From positions 27,964-91,963 of the forward strand of contig JAISIZ010000108.1 in assembly GCA_031261785.1 (NCBI GenBank): a stretch of DNA of 64,000 nucleotides, written 5' to 3'. Under the pieces are notes generated by a model. The model did not search any database and was not told the origin of the DNA. It saw nothing but the letters and a program-made list of their open reading frames with translations. Positions within the stretch are counted from its first letter, which is position 1. The number at the start of each line of letters is the position of its first letter. Made by a program: the position numbers and the translations under genes. The DNA is from Mediterranea sp. (in: CFB group bacteria). Its GTDB lineage: Bacteria; Bacteroidota; Bacteroidia; Bacteroidales; Bacteroidaceae. This document shows, piece by piece, positions 1-8,751 of this stretch.

Positions 1-2
1 GT

Positions 3-275
3 TGCTTCCGCGAGGACGAGCGCTTCTACTACTTCAGCTTCGCCGACACCGGCGTGGGCGTGTCGCCGCAACACCTCAACCGCCTCTTCGAACGATTTTA
101 CCGCGTGGACAAGGGACGCTCGCGCAAGCTCGGCGGAACGGGACTGGGGCTGGCCATCGTCAAGAACGCCGTCATCATGCACGGCGGGAGCATCTCGGCC
201 AAGAACGCCCCGGGCGGAGGACTGGAGTTTGTCTTCACGCTGGCGAAAGGAAAGGCCGAAAGCGGCGGGACATGA
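3..275 (+). CDS. Sensor histidine kinase, C-terminal ATPase portion (5' end outside window)
   Basis: Frame 3 reads ...[50 protein letters not shown]: HATPase_c G1/F/G2 boxes. Confidence 0.9.
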   Translation, partial: CFREDERFYYFSFADTGVGVSPQHLNRLFERFYRVDKGRSRKLGGTGLGLAIVKNAVIMHGGSISAKNAPGGGLEFVFTLAKGKAESGGT

Positions 276-320
276 ACACGCGCGAAGTTCGGTACTAACC
301 CTTGATCAATGGCGGGGCGG

Positions 321-490
321 GTAACTCTGAGTCCTCCCTTCCAACGGAGGGGAGGTGGCCCGAAGGGCCGGAGGGGAGGGAAGAATAATCAATATACCTA
401 TTTATGTAAAAGCGGTACGTTCATTGTTTTTCCCTCCCCTCCGCCCTTCGGGCACCTCCCCTCCGTTGGAAGGGAGGACTCAGAGTTACC
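321..490. repeat. Long imperfect inverted repeat (arms about 60 bp, loop about 48 bp)
   Basis: gtaactctgagtcctcccttccaacggaggggaggtggcccgaagggccggaggggaggg (321-380) is nearly the reverse complement of ccctcccctccgcccttcgggcacctcccctccgttggaagggaggactcagagttac (431-488). Confidence 0.9.
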
Positions 491-586
491 CCCTCGCGGA
501 TCTGCTGCTAGTTGCTTCTCGCGGATTTGCTGCGAGGTCTAAGCATTGCTGTCTTGGAGGGTGCTGTGGCCGGTGTCGGGGGAGTG

Positions 587-942
587 AAAAATTTTGGGCG
601 TTTCTCCGCGAGAAGAAGTCCTCAAAAAAAATTTTAGGCGTTTCTCCGCGAGGAGAAGTCCTCAAAAAAATTTTTGGCTGTTTCTCCGCGAGGAGAAGTC
701 CTCAAAAAAAAATTTTGGCCGTTTCTCCGCGAGGAGAAGTCCTCAAAAAAAATTTTTGGCCGTTTCTCCGCGAGGAGATGTCCTCAAAAAAAAATTTTAG
801 GCGTTTCTCCGCGAGGAGATGTCCTCAAAAAAAAAATTTTGGGCGTTTCTCCGCGAGGAGAAGTCCTCAAAAAAAAATTTTGGGCATTTCTCCTCGAGGA
901 GATGACCCCAAAAAAAATTTTTGGGCGTTTCTCCCGCGATTT
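587..942. repeat. Tandem array A, 9 units of 40-42 bp
   Basis: 'tttctcc' of each unit starts at 601,641,681,722,763,804,846,887,928; unit approx. AAATTTTGGGCGTTTCTCCGCGAGGAGAAGTCCTCAAAAA with variable A-tract length. Confidence 0.95.
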
Positions 943-946
943 ACGC

Positions 947-990
947 GAAAGCCCGACTGGAAATTGCTCTCCAGCCGGGCTTTCTTTTTA
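947..990. terminator. Probable bidirectional intrinsic terminator
   Basis: GAAAGCCCGACTGGAaattgctcTCCAGCCGGGCTTTCTTTTT, 14-bp stem with one mismatch and T-run. Confidence 0.8.
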
Positions 991-1035
991 TAAATAGATT
1001 AAAGCGATGTCCGTCTATCCGGGGTAGGCGTCCCT

Positions 1036-2478
1036 TTATTGCTGGGGGATGGCCGCGTCCCAGTTTTCGTTCGGCTGCGTCATGAATCCGGCGTTCGTCT
1101 CACTGGCCGGTATGGGAAGCACGAATTTGGCGATGTCGAACAGGTCGTTGAAGCCCGACATTTTCACCTTGTCGCCCATGCGCCGGGCGTCGTAGAGGCG
1201 ATGTCCCTCGCCGGCGAACTCACGGACGCGCTCCTCGGAGATGAACGTCAGCAGCTCGTCGGTCGTGCCGGGGAGGTCGTCGACGGAGGTGATGGCCGTA
1301 TTGCGCTTGGCGGTGTACAGCAGGTAGTTCCTCGCTTCGGCGATGTTGTTGGCGCGCGCGGCCACCTCGGCGATGATCAGGCTCATCTCCGACTTGCGGA
1401 AGATGGGTATGTTGCTCGTGGCTTCCGACGTGGGCAATCCGGCGTACTTGAGTGTCGTCATGCCGGCCACGTCTATCACCCCTTTCCGGATGTCGGTCTC
1501 GGAATACGCGTTCACCGTCGAGTTCGTCAGCGTGCAGAGATACGAGCCGTAGAGCGTGTTCAGGGCGAAAGACGATAGGTTGTCGGCCTCGTTCTTGGCG
1601 ATGGTGAAAATGTCTTCGTCGGTGATGGCCAGCGAACGCCACATGGTCTGGTAGTTGTCGTCGCTCGGCTTGTTGTCGCTCCCCGTCCCGTCGCCGGCGT
1701 TTTTCAGCTTGATGGCTTGCTTGGCTGCCGTGGCGGCATCGTCGTATTTCTCCATGTCCATGCAGACGCGGGCCTTCAGCGCTTGCAGTCCCATCTGTCC
1801 CATATAGAAAGCCGAAAGCTTCACGCCTTGTTGGGCGGCCTGCTCGAGATAGTCCTCGGCCAGCTTGATGTTCGAGTTGATCTGCGCGTAGGTTTCGCCT
1901 ACCGTGGCGCGGTCGACCTTGGTGAAGGGAGGTATCGGCTCGTCCTTCACCAACGGCAGTCCCAGGTTCTCCGTCCCGCTCTTGTACGGATAGGCGAAGA
2001 GGTTGACCAGGTAGTAGTTGGCCAACGCCTTCAGGGCGTAGCATTGTCCCATGTACGAGGCCAGGTTGGCTTCGTCCTCGTCGGTGAGGTGTAGCGCCTC
2101 CTTGTTGGCCATCACTTTCTTGGCTCCGGCGATGGTGCGCGTGCAGCGGTCGATTACCTTGAAGCCATAGTACCAGCAGTCGGTCATCTCCGCGTTTGTA
2201 TCCTCGATGGTCAGCGTACTCATGGAGTACATGTGTCCGGTGCTCGGGCTTCCGTCGGAAATGCCGGCGAAGAAATCGCCGAAAGCGACGGCGTAGTCGC
2301 CCAGAAACTCGTACGATCCGAGGGCGTTGTATGCGCCCGTCATGCCGTTCTGCACGTCCTGCACGGTTTTGTACTCCTCGCCGCCGGGCAGCTCTTGGTA
2401 GTTCTTCGTGTCGAAGTCGCACGCGAAGAGGCTGAACGACAAGGTGGCCGCCAAAGCCCATTGATATATATTTCTCAT
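1036..2478 (-). CDS. SusD/RagB-family outer membrane lipoprotein
   Basis: 480 aa, lipobox-like FSLFAC, SusD-like C-terminus (EERVREFAGEGHRLYDARRMG); directly downstream of a SusC-like gene. Confidence 0.9.
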   Translation of the reverse strand: MRNIYQWALAATLSFSLFACDFDTKNYQELPGGEEYKTVQDVQNGMTGAYNALGSYEFLGDYAVAFGDFFAGISDGSPSTGHMYSMSTLTIEDTNAEMTDCWYYGFKVIDRCTRTIAGAKKVMANKEALHLTDEDEANLASYMGQCYALKALANYYLVNLFAYPYKSGTENLGLPLVKDEPIPPFTKVDRATVGETYAQINSNIKLAEDYLEQAAQQGVKLSAFYMGQMGLQALKARVCMDMEKYDDAATAAKQAIKLKNAGDGTGSDNKPSDDNYQTMWRSLAITDEDIFTIAKNEADNLSSFALNTLYGSYLCTLTNSTVNAYSETDIRKGVIDVAGMTTLKYAGLPTSEATSNIPIFRKSEMSLIIAEVAARANNIAEARNYLLYTAKRNTAITSVDDLPGTTDELLTFISEERVREFAGEGHRLYDARRMGDKVKMSGFNDLFDIAKFVLPIPASETNAGFMTQPNENWDAAIPQQ

Positions 2479-2510
2479 CTTAATCTAAACTGTTTGCTAA
2501 GTTGCACAAA

Positions 2511-5500
2511 TCAAAATCCTAAATTCACGCCGAACATGAATGTCCGGGGTTGCGGGTAGTTGAACCATTGCTCTCCGCTGGCTCCCACGCTGCTGGGGTC
2601 GAATCCCCGGTAATTGCTGGCGGATACGGTGTAGAGGTTCTCCAGGTTGGCGAAGAATCGGCAGTTCTGGATGAAGACTTTCTCCAGCACCTCTTTGGGC
2701 AGGCTGTATCCTATGGAGATGGATCGTATCTTGAGGTAATCGGCGTCCATGAGGAAACGCGACGAGGCCTTGTCGGCGTTGGTGGCGGTGGTCGTCACGC
2801 GCGGCACGTCGGTGATGTCGCCCGGTTGGCGCCAATGGTTGTCGTACACGTACCGCGAATAGTTCTGGTAGAACGACGTTCCCGTCTGCTCCCTGTACCG
2901 CAGGCTGTTGCCATAAATCTTTCCGCCGAGCGAATAGTTGAGTTGCAGGCCGAAATCGATCCCTTTCCACTTCAGCGTGGTGTTGAACGAGCCGGCGAAA
3001 TCGGGCAGCGGGCTGCCGAGGTAGCGTTTCGTGGCGGCGTTGTAATTGGTCGTCGTCTCGTCGCCGGTGGCGTTCTTGTACCACATGGCGGCGCCCGTCT
3101 GGGGATCCACGCCCGCATATTCCTTCATCTTGAACTGTCCGATGGGATAGCCCACTTCGGTAATCTGGTAAGTTCCCTCAATGGGGTTGTCGGTGCTCAG
3201 CTTCTCCACCTTGTTCTTGTTCACCGCCCCGCTGAGGGTGGCGTCCCATTTCCAGTCCTTGTTCCGTATCAGCACGGCGTTGATCGAGGCCTCGAATCCT
3301 TTGTTGGACAGCTTGCCGATGTTGCGGTAGTAGGACTTCAGGCCGGTGGTCATCGAGAGGGGGACGTTGAACACCATGTCGCGTGTTTGGTGATTGTAGT
3401 AGTCCAACGTGATGTTGACGCGATTGAACAAGCTGATGTCGAGGCCCACGTTGAACTTGCCCGTCTGCTCCCATTTCAGGTCGTCGTTGCCGAATTGGGA
3501 GTGTCCCATGCCCGGAAGATTGTTGTAGACATATCCGAAGTTGAACAGGTCGCGCGCCGCGTACCACGAGTCCGATCCCGTGGCGCCCACTTCCTGGTTG
3601 CCCGACGTACCGTAGCTCGCGCGTATGGTGAGGTTGGTCAGCCAGTTTTGCGTCGTCTCCATGAATTTCTCGGCCGTGAGGCGATACTTGGCTCCCACCG
3701 ACCAGAAGGGTGCCCAGCGGTGGTTGCTTCCGAAGCGCGACGAGCCGTCGTAACGGAAGCTTCCCGAAACGTAGTACTTGTCGTCGTAGTCGTACTGCGC
3801 GTTGGCGAAGTAGGAGTTGAGCACCAGGTCGTACCGCTCTGTCGACGCGCTTCCGGGCACTGCCGTGAGGCCCACCTCATTGAGGTTTTCCACCGGATAG
3901 TTGGTGCCGGCGAGGTAGGCTACCTTCTTCATCGTCTTGATGCCCTCCTGCCCTATCAGGAAGTTGACGTGATGATGTTCGTTGAAGGTGTCGATGTAGT
4001 TCAGCGTGTTGGTGATGCTCAGCTGTAGGTTCGAGGTGTTGGTGTCCTCGCCCATGCCTCGCATCTCGTTGCCTTGCGGTTGTAGGAACGACCAGTATCC
4101 AAACTCGTCGACGAAGAGCAGGTCGACGCTGGCGCGGGTCATCCACGTCAGCTTCTTCGTGAAGTTGATCTGCAGATAGGGCGCTATGATGGCCCTGTAC
4201 TGTTTGGACGTGTTCTTGTCTCCATCCTCGCTTCTCATGGCGACGGGGTTGTAGCCTCCCTGCGAGGTGTCGAAGTTCCATTCCCCTTCGGGCGTCTTCA
4301 CGGGGGTGAGCGGATTCATCATTGAGGCGATGGTGATGGGGTCGGTGAAGTATCCTCCGCCCGCGCCCATCTCGGTCTTGGTGTACGAGAGGTTGGAGTT
4401 CACCCCGTATTTCACGTACCTGGAAGGCTCGTGCTCGAGGTTGGTACGGAAAGCGTAGCGCGTAAGTCCCTTGCCGATGACCATCGCGTCCTCGTTCATG
4501 TAATCCAGCGACACGTAGTACTTGGGCGCGTTGTTGGAGCTTCCTCCCCCGCTCACGTCGAATCCGTATTCCTGTACCAGTCCGCTGCGGGTCACCGCCT
4601 TGGTCCAGTCGGTGTCGTACCCGTACTTCTCGGCGGCCGATACCCATCCCTCGGTGTACCAGTCGTAGAAGTTTTTGGCTCCGGCCTTGTCGTAGGCGAA
4701 GCCCAAGCCATATCCTTCGTTATACATGCCGAATACGGAGGAAGCTCCCCTGTCGGCGTATCCGTTGAGCAACGCCTCGGTGACCATGTCGATGTTTTGC
4801 TCGGCGTTGGTCTGCTTGAAGCGGTCCGTATAGGAGGGCATCGTCTCCACGCCCAGCTTGGCGGTGAAGTTCACCCGGGGCTTTCCGGAGGCTCCCTTCT
4901 TGGTGGTGATCACGATCACGCCGTTGGCCGCGCGCGAACCATAGATGGAGGTCGCGGTGGCGTCCTTGAGCACGGTCACGCTCTCGATATCGTTGGCGTT
5001 GAGCGAGGCTAAGGGCGAAACCGTTACGCCCTCGCTGGCCCTCATTCCCACGGCGTCGGCGAAATAGCTCACTCCGTCCACCACGTAGAGGGGTTGCGTA
5101 CCCGAGTTCAGCGAATTGCGGCCTCGGATATAGATGTCGGCAGGCGCGCCGGGTTGTCCGCTGGTCATGCTCATTTGCAAGCCCGGCACGGCGCCGTCGA
5201 GCGCCTTGATGGGGTTGGCGTCGTGTTTGCTCTCCATGACGGAGTTATCGAGCGTGGCGGCAGCCCCCGTGAAGGCGGCCTTGCGCGTCACGCCGTAGCC
5301 TGTTATTATGACCTCGTTCAACGCCTTGGCGTCGGAGGCCAGCGTAACCTTCAGGGTAGGTTTGATAGCCACTTCTTGCGCGGTCATGCCGATGTACGAT
5401 ATACGTAGCGTCTTGGCGGTGGCTGGCAGGTTCGTAAGGGAGAAGTTCCCGTCGATGTCGGTGATCGTGCCCAGCGTGGTGCCTGTTACCAGCACCGACG

Positions 5501-5624
5501 CGCCCACGATAGGTTGCCCGTCGTCGGCCGAGAACACCTGGCCGGTGACTTTCTGTGTTTGGGCGTAGAGTTGGCTCAAACCCGCTAACAGGCAAGCCAA
5601 CAGCAACATTACTTTTCTCATCAT
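2511..5624 (-). CDS. SusC/RagA-family TonB-dependent outer membrane transporter
   Basis: 1037 aa with carboxypeptidase-like N-terminal domain, plug motif (VLKDATATSIYGSRAANGVIVITTKKG), C-terminal GVNLGF. Confidence 0.95.
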   Translation of the reverse strand: MMRKVMLLLACLLAGLSQLYAQTQKVTGQVFSADDGQPIVGASVLVTGTTLGTITDIDGNFSLTNLPATAKTLRISYIGMTAQEVAIKPTLKVTLASDAKALNEVIITGYGVTRKAAFTGAAATLDNSVMESKHDANPIKALDGAVPGLQMSMTSGQPGAPADIYIRGRNSLNSGTQPLYVVDGVSYFADAVGMRASEGVTVSPLASLNANDIESVTVLKDATATSIYGSRAANGVIVITTKKGASGKPRVNFTAKLGVETMPSYTDRFKQTNAEQNIDMVTEALLNGYADRGASSVFGMYNEGYGLGFAYDKAGAKNFYDWYTEGWVSAAEKYGYDTDWTKAVTRSGLVQEYGFDVSGGGSSNNAPKYYVSLDYMNEDAMVIGKGLTRYAFRTNLEHEPSRYVKYGVNSNLSYTKTEMGAGGGYFTDPITIASMMNPLTPVKTPEGEWNFDTSQGGYNPVAMRSEDGDKNTSKQYRAIIAPYLQINFTKKLTWMTRASVDLLFVDEFGYWSFLQPQGNEMRGMGEDTNTSNLQLSITNTLNYIDTFNEHHHVNFLIGQEGIKTMKKVAYLAGTNYPVENLNEVGLTAVPGSASTERYDLVLNSYFANAQYDYDDKYYVSGSFRYDGSSRFGSNHRWAPFWSVGAKYRLTAEKFMETTQNWLTNLTIRASYGTSGNQEVGATGSDSWYAARDLFNFGYVYNNLPGMGHSQFGNDDLKWEQTGKFNVGLDISLFNRVNITLDYYNHQTRDMVFNVPLSMTTGLKSYYRNIGKLSNKGFEASINAVLIRNKDWKWDATLSGAVNKNKVEKLSTDNPIEGTYQITEVGYPIGQFKMKEYAGVDPQTGAAMWYKNATGDETTTNYNAATKRYLGSPLPDFAGSFNTTLKWKGIDFGLQLNYSLGGKIYGNSLRYREQTGTSFYQNYSRYVYDNHWRQPGDITDVPRVTTTATNADKASSRFLMDADYLKIRSISIGYSLPKEVLEKVFIQNCRFFANLENLYTVSASNYRGFDPSSVGASGEQWFNYPQPRTFMFGVNLGF

Positions 5625-5892
5625 AAACTAAAAAAACTCTCAAAAGTTAGACTTCACATTTGTTTATTGTACCTAATCATTGGATATAGAGCGGACAAGG
5701 CGTTTAGGGTAACCTCTGTCCACTATTTTATTCCTATCGGGGCGCGAAATTAGGCATCCGCGCCGAAAAAAACAATTTTTCAGTTAAGAAAGCTCGCTTA
5801 TATGACAAATTGTAAGCGCTCCGGCCCGTTTTTTGGCGATATTGGAAGATTTCACTTCACCGGAGCTCCCCTGCCCGCCTCCGGGCTGACGA

Positions 5893-6825
5893 TTACACTT
5901 CGCTGGGGCTTATGCCGAATTGTTTCTTGAAGACGGTGCTGAAATACTTGGAATCCACGAAGCCTACCTCGCGCGCCGCCTCGCCAACGAGATACTGGCG
6001 GGTGAGCAGCAATTCCCTGGCCTTGTTGAGCCTGACGATGCGGACAAACTCGTTGGGCGTCTGCCCCGTAAGATTCTTTATCTTGTTGAAGATGGCCGTG
6101 CGGCTCATCCCCATCCGCCGTCCCAGTTCGGCGATGGAGAGTTCGGGATTGCCGATGTTCTGGTGGATGGTATCGATGACCTGGTCCAGGAACTCGCGGT
6201 CGAGCGTGGTGGTATCCAATTCGGCGGCGTCGGCGGGTTCGTCGGCGGCGAGCAGGGTGTGCCGCAGGCGTTGCCGGTTGGCGAGGATGCTCCGCAGGCG
6301 CGCCTTGAGCACGGCGAGGTCGACGGGCTTCACGATGTAGTCGGTGGCTCCGGCCTCGAGGCCGTGTACGATGTCGACGCTCTCGCCCAGTCCGCTCAGC
6401 AACACGACGGGTATGTGGCTGGTCTCTATGTCGCCCTTCAGGGCACGGCACAGCTCGTCGTTGCGCGAGTCGCCCCGCGGTGTCATGCCGAGCACGGCGA
6501 TGTCGGGATTGGCCTCGCGGGCCAGCTCCAGCACGTCGCGCGCGGTGCGGGCCACGCGCAGGCCGAACTCCCCGTCCAGCGCGTCGGCGAGCCGCCCGCG
6601 CAAGTCGTCGTCGCTCTCTATCAATAATAAGGTATTCACGGAGGGGCCGGGAAGCGCGTCGGGTTCATCGTCCTCCTCCTTCGCCATGGACGTGACGGTC
6701 CGCGGCCCGCGCAGGCGGCGCAATTCCCGCCTCGCGCGCCAGAGGGCGAACGAAAGCCAGAGGATAACGAGCGAAGCGGCGGCGAGGGCCGCGAGCGTCA
6801 AGGTGTCTTTTTCATACAAAATCAT
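5893..6825 (-). CDS. Membrane-anchored regulator: TM segment + degenerate receiver domain + AraC-type HTH
   Basis: N-terminal TM (TLAALAAASLVILWLSFALW), REC-like domain (TLLLIESDDDLR...VVLLSG...DYIVKPVDLAVLKARL), C-terminal AraC HTH (SIAELGRRMGMSRTAIFNKIKNLTGQTPNEFVRIVRLNKA...GFVDSKYFSTVFKKQFGISPSEV). Confidence 0.88.
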   Translation of the reverse strand: MILYEKDTLTLAALAAASLVILWLSFALWRARRELRRLRGPRTVTSMAKEEDDEPDALPGPSVNTLLLIESDDDLRGRLADALDGEFGLRVARTARDVLELAREANPDIAVLGMTPRGDSRNDELCRALKGDIETSHIPVVLLSGLGESVDIVHGLEAGATDYIVKPVDLAVLKARLRSILANRQRLRHTLLAADEPADAAELDTTTLDREFLDQVIDTIHQNIGNPELSIAELGRRMGMSRTAIFNKIKNLTGQTPNEFVRIVRLNKARELLLTRQYLVGEAAREVGFVDSKYFSTVFKKQFGISPSEV

Positions 6826-6909
6826 CCGTCAGGAAGGGTTGTTTCCAAAAGGTTGGGTGGTTCTTTTCACAGCCCGAAAATAGAAGAAGAAAATGACCCG
6901 CGCAAGCGT

Positions 6910-6989
6910 TTGTACGATTTCAAACCATTTTTGTACGATTGTCCCCCATCGCTGTACGATTTCAAACCATATTGTACGATTTCAAACCT
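6910..6989. promoter_or_regulatory. Four-copy direct-repeat operator-like array (TTGTACGATTTCAAACC)
   Basis: TGTACGAT begins at 6911, 6932, 6953 and 6973; three of four copies continue as TTCAAACC; lies in the divergent intergenic region. Confidence 0.85.
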
Positions 6990-7071
6990 CCTTTCTCGCG
7001 AAAAGCGCGTATCATTGTACCCATGAAATCACTAAGAAACCACCATCGTAAAACCATCAACCAATATAAGC

Positions 7072-8010
7072 ATGGAAACATACATCGGAATTGATTTGGG
7101 TGGCACGAAGCTACTCATTGGCGAGATCGACAGCCACGGGAATATCCTGCGGTACAAGAAGTACGAATCCGCCTTCTTCAACCAGCACGACGCCGTGAAC
7201 ATCATCAAGGCGTCGCTGGACGACTACATCGGCACCGTAGGCTGGTACGAGAAGAAACCGCTGGCCATGGGCGTGGGACTGATAGGGCGCGTGGACACCA
7301 AGAACGGCATCTGGCTACAGATCGACCCGGGGCGCACGCACCCCATCAACCTCGCCGAGGAACTCTCGGGCGCCTACGGCATGCCCTGCCACATCGACAA
7401 CGACGTGAAGAGCGCCACCCGCGCCGAGAGGGTGTGGGGCTTCGGTCTCATCACCCGCAACTTCGTCTATATTAATATAGGTACAGGCATAGCCGCGGGC
7501 ATGGTGGTCAACGGACGGCAGATCCGCGGCAGCCATTGCAACGCCGGCGAGGTGGGACACATACGCGTCGGCGTGGGCGTGGGCGTGCGCTGCTCGTGCG
7601 GCAAGATCGATTGCGTGGAAGCCATCGCCTCGGGCATCGGCTTCGACCAGTGCGCGAGGCTTCTGGCCGACCGCTACGAGACGCAGCTCGAGATACCCGA
7701 CAGCGACGAGCGCGTACCCACCGCCGAAATATTCGCCCTGAGCAAGAAAGGCGACCCGCTATGCGTCAAGCTGGTGGAGAACGCCGCCGAGGCCATCTCG
7801 AACCTCATCATGAACATGGTGCGTATGTGCGACCCCGACGCCGTGGTGCTGGGCGGAGGCGTGGTGGCCGACGGCTACCTGCACTCCAAGGTGCTCGAGC
7901 GACTGCATCCCACCACCATGCGCTTCGTGCAGAACGAGGTCGTCATCACGAAGTTGAACCCCGACTTTATCGGATTGCTCGGCGCCGGCGCCGTGGCCAT
8001 GGGAAAGTGA
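7072..8010 (+). CDS. ROK-family sugar kinase/regulator-like protein
   Basis: GIDLGGTK phosphate-binding motif, ROK zinc motif CSCGKIDCVE. Confidence 0.9.
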   Translation: METYIGIDLGGTKLLIGEIDSHGNILRYKKYESAFFNQHDAVNIIKASLDDYIGTVGWYEKKPLAMGVGLIGRVDTKNGIWLQIDPGRTHPINLAEELSGAYGMPCHIDNDVKSATRAERVWGFGLITRNFVYINIGTGIAAGMVVNGRQIRGSHCNAGEVGHIRVGVGVGVRCSCGKIDCVEAIASGIGFDQCARLLADRYETQLEIPDSDERVPTAEIFALSKKGDPLCVKLVENAAEAISNLIMNMVRMCDPDAVVLGGGVVADGYLHSKVLERLHPTTMRFVQNEVVITKLNPDFIGLLGAGAVAMGK

Positions 8011-8014
8011 CGCG

Positions 8015-8731
8015 ATGATAACGATTGCCGATACCGAACAAGCGTTCGACCGCCAAGCCGCCAGCCGCGTCGTCGAGCAGATATGCCGCAAGCCCGATTC
8101 TGTTGTCGGACTGTCGACGGGACAGACCACGAAGGGCATGCACCGCCTGCTCACGGAAGCCTACCGGGCGGGCAGATTCGACCCGTCGCGCGTCACCTTT
8201 TTCGGCGTGGACGAGGTGGTGAACGTGCCGCGCTCCTACGCCGGGTCGTGCTACACCCTGCTGCGCACCGAGCTGATGGACGCGCTGGAGGTCCCCGACG
8301 AACGGTTCCTCATGTTGCCCGTCGAACCCGAGCGGTTCGAGGACGGCGCCATAGCCTTCCAGGCGGAGCTGAAGCGACGCGGGGGCATCGACCTCCTCGT
8401 GCTGGGGTTGGGACGCAACGGGCATCTCGGCTTCAACCAGCCCGGCACGCCTTTCAACTCGGTGACGCGCCTGGCGCGGATGGACGAGGAACTCGAGGCG
8501 CGCATACGCCGCGAGACAGGCATCGCCCCGCAAGTGAAGCTCTTCGGCGCCACGCTGGGGCTGAAAGACATCATGCATGCCCGCGCGCTGCTGCTCACCG
8601 CCAAGGGAGAGTGCAAGGCGGACATCGTGAAGCGGATGCTCGAGGGCGACATCAGTCCCGACGTGCCCGCCTCCATCCTCCAGCTACACCCCAATTGCGA
8701 ATTCCTGCTGCAAGCCGACGCCACACCCTAA
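8015..8731 (+). CDS. Glucosamine-6-phosphate deaminase/isomerase-like (NagB family)
   Basis: GLSTGQTTKGMH, FFGVDEVV, LGLGRNGHLGFNQPG motifs of the NagB family. Confidence 0.8.
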   Translation: MITIADTEQAFDRQAASRVVEQICRKPDSVVGLSTGQTTKGMHRLLTEAYRAGRFDPSRVTFFGVDEVVNVPRSYAGSCYTLLRTELMDALEVPDERFLMLPVEPERFEDGAIAFQAELKRRGGIDLLVLGLGRNGHLGFNQPGTPFNSVTRLARMDEELEARIRRETGIAPQVKLFGATLGLKDIMHARALLLTAKGECKADIVKRMLEGDISPDVPASILQLHPNCEFLLQADATP

Positions 8732-8751
8732 AACAGAAATACGCCCAACCC

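Noticed and set aside
355-997. Long ORFs through array A (FSARRSPQKKILG... repeats) as a repeat protein
   Set aside because: Units are not multiples of three and A-tract variation shifts the frame; no ribosome-binding context or signal peptide. Non-coding tandem DNA is simpler.
8083-8751. N-terminal extension of the MFS ORF upstream of 8752
   Set aside because: Overlaps the NagB-like gene in another frame and is Arg/Pro/His-rich; the real start is MKTNPETSTSYVGPF.
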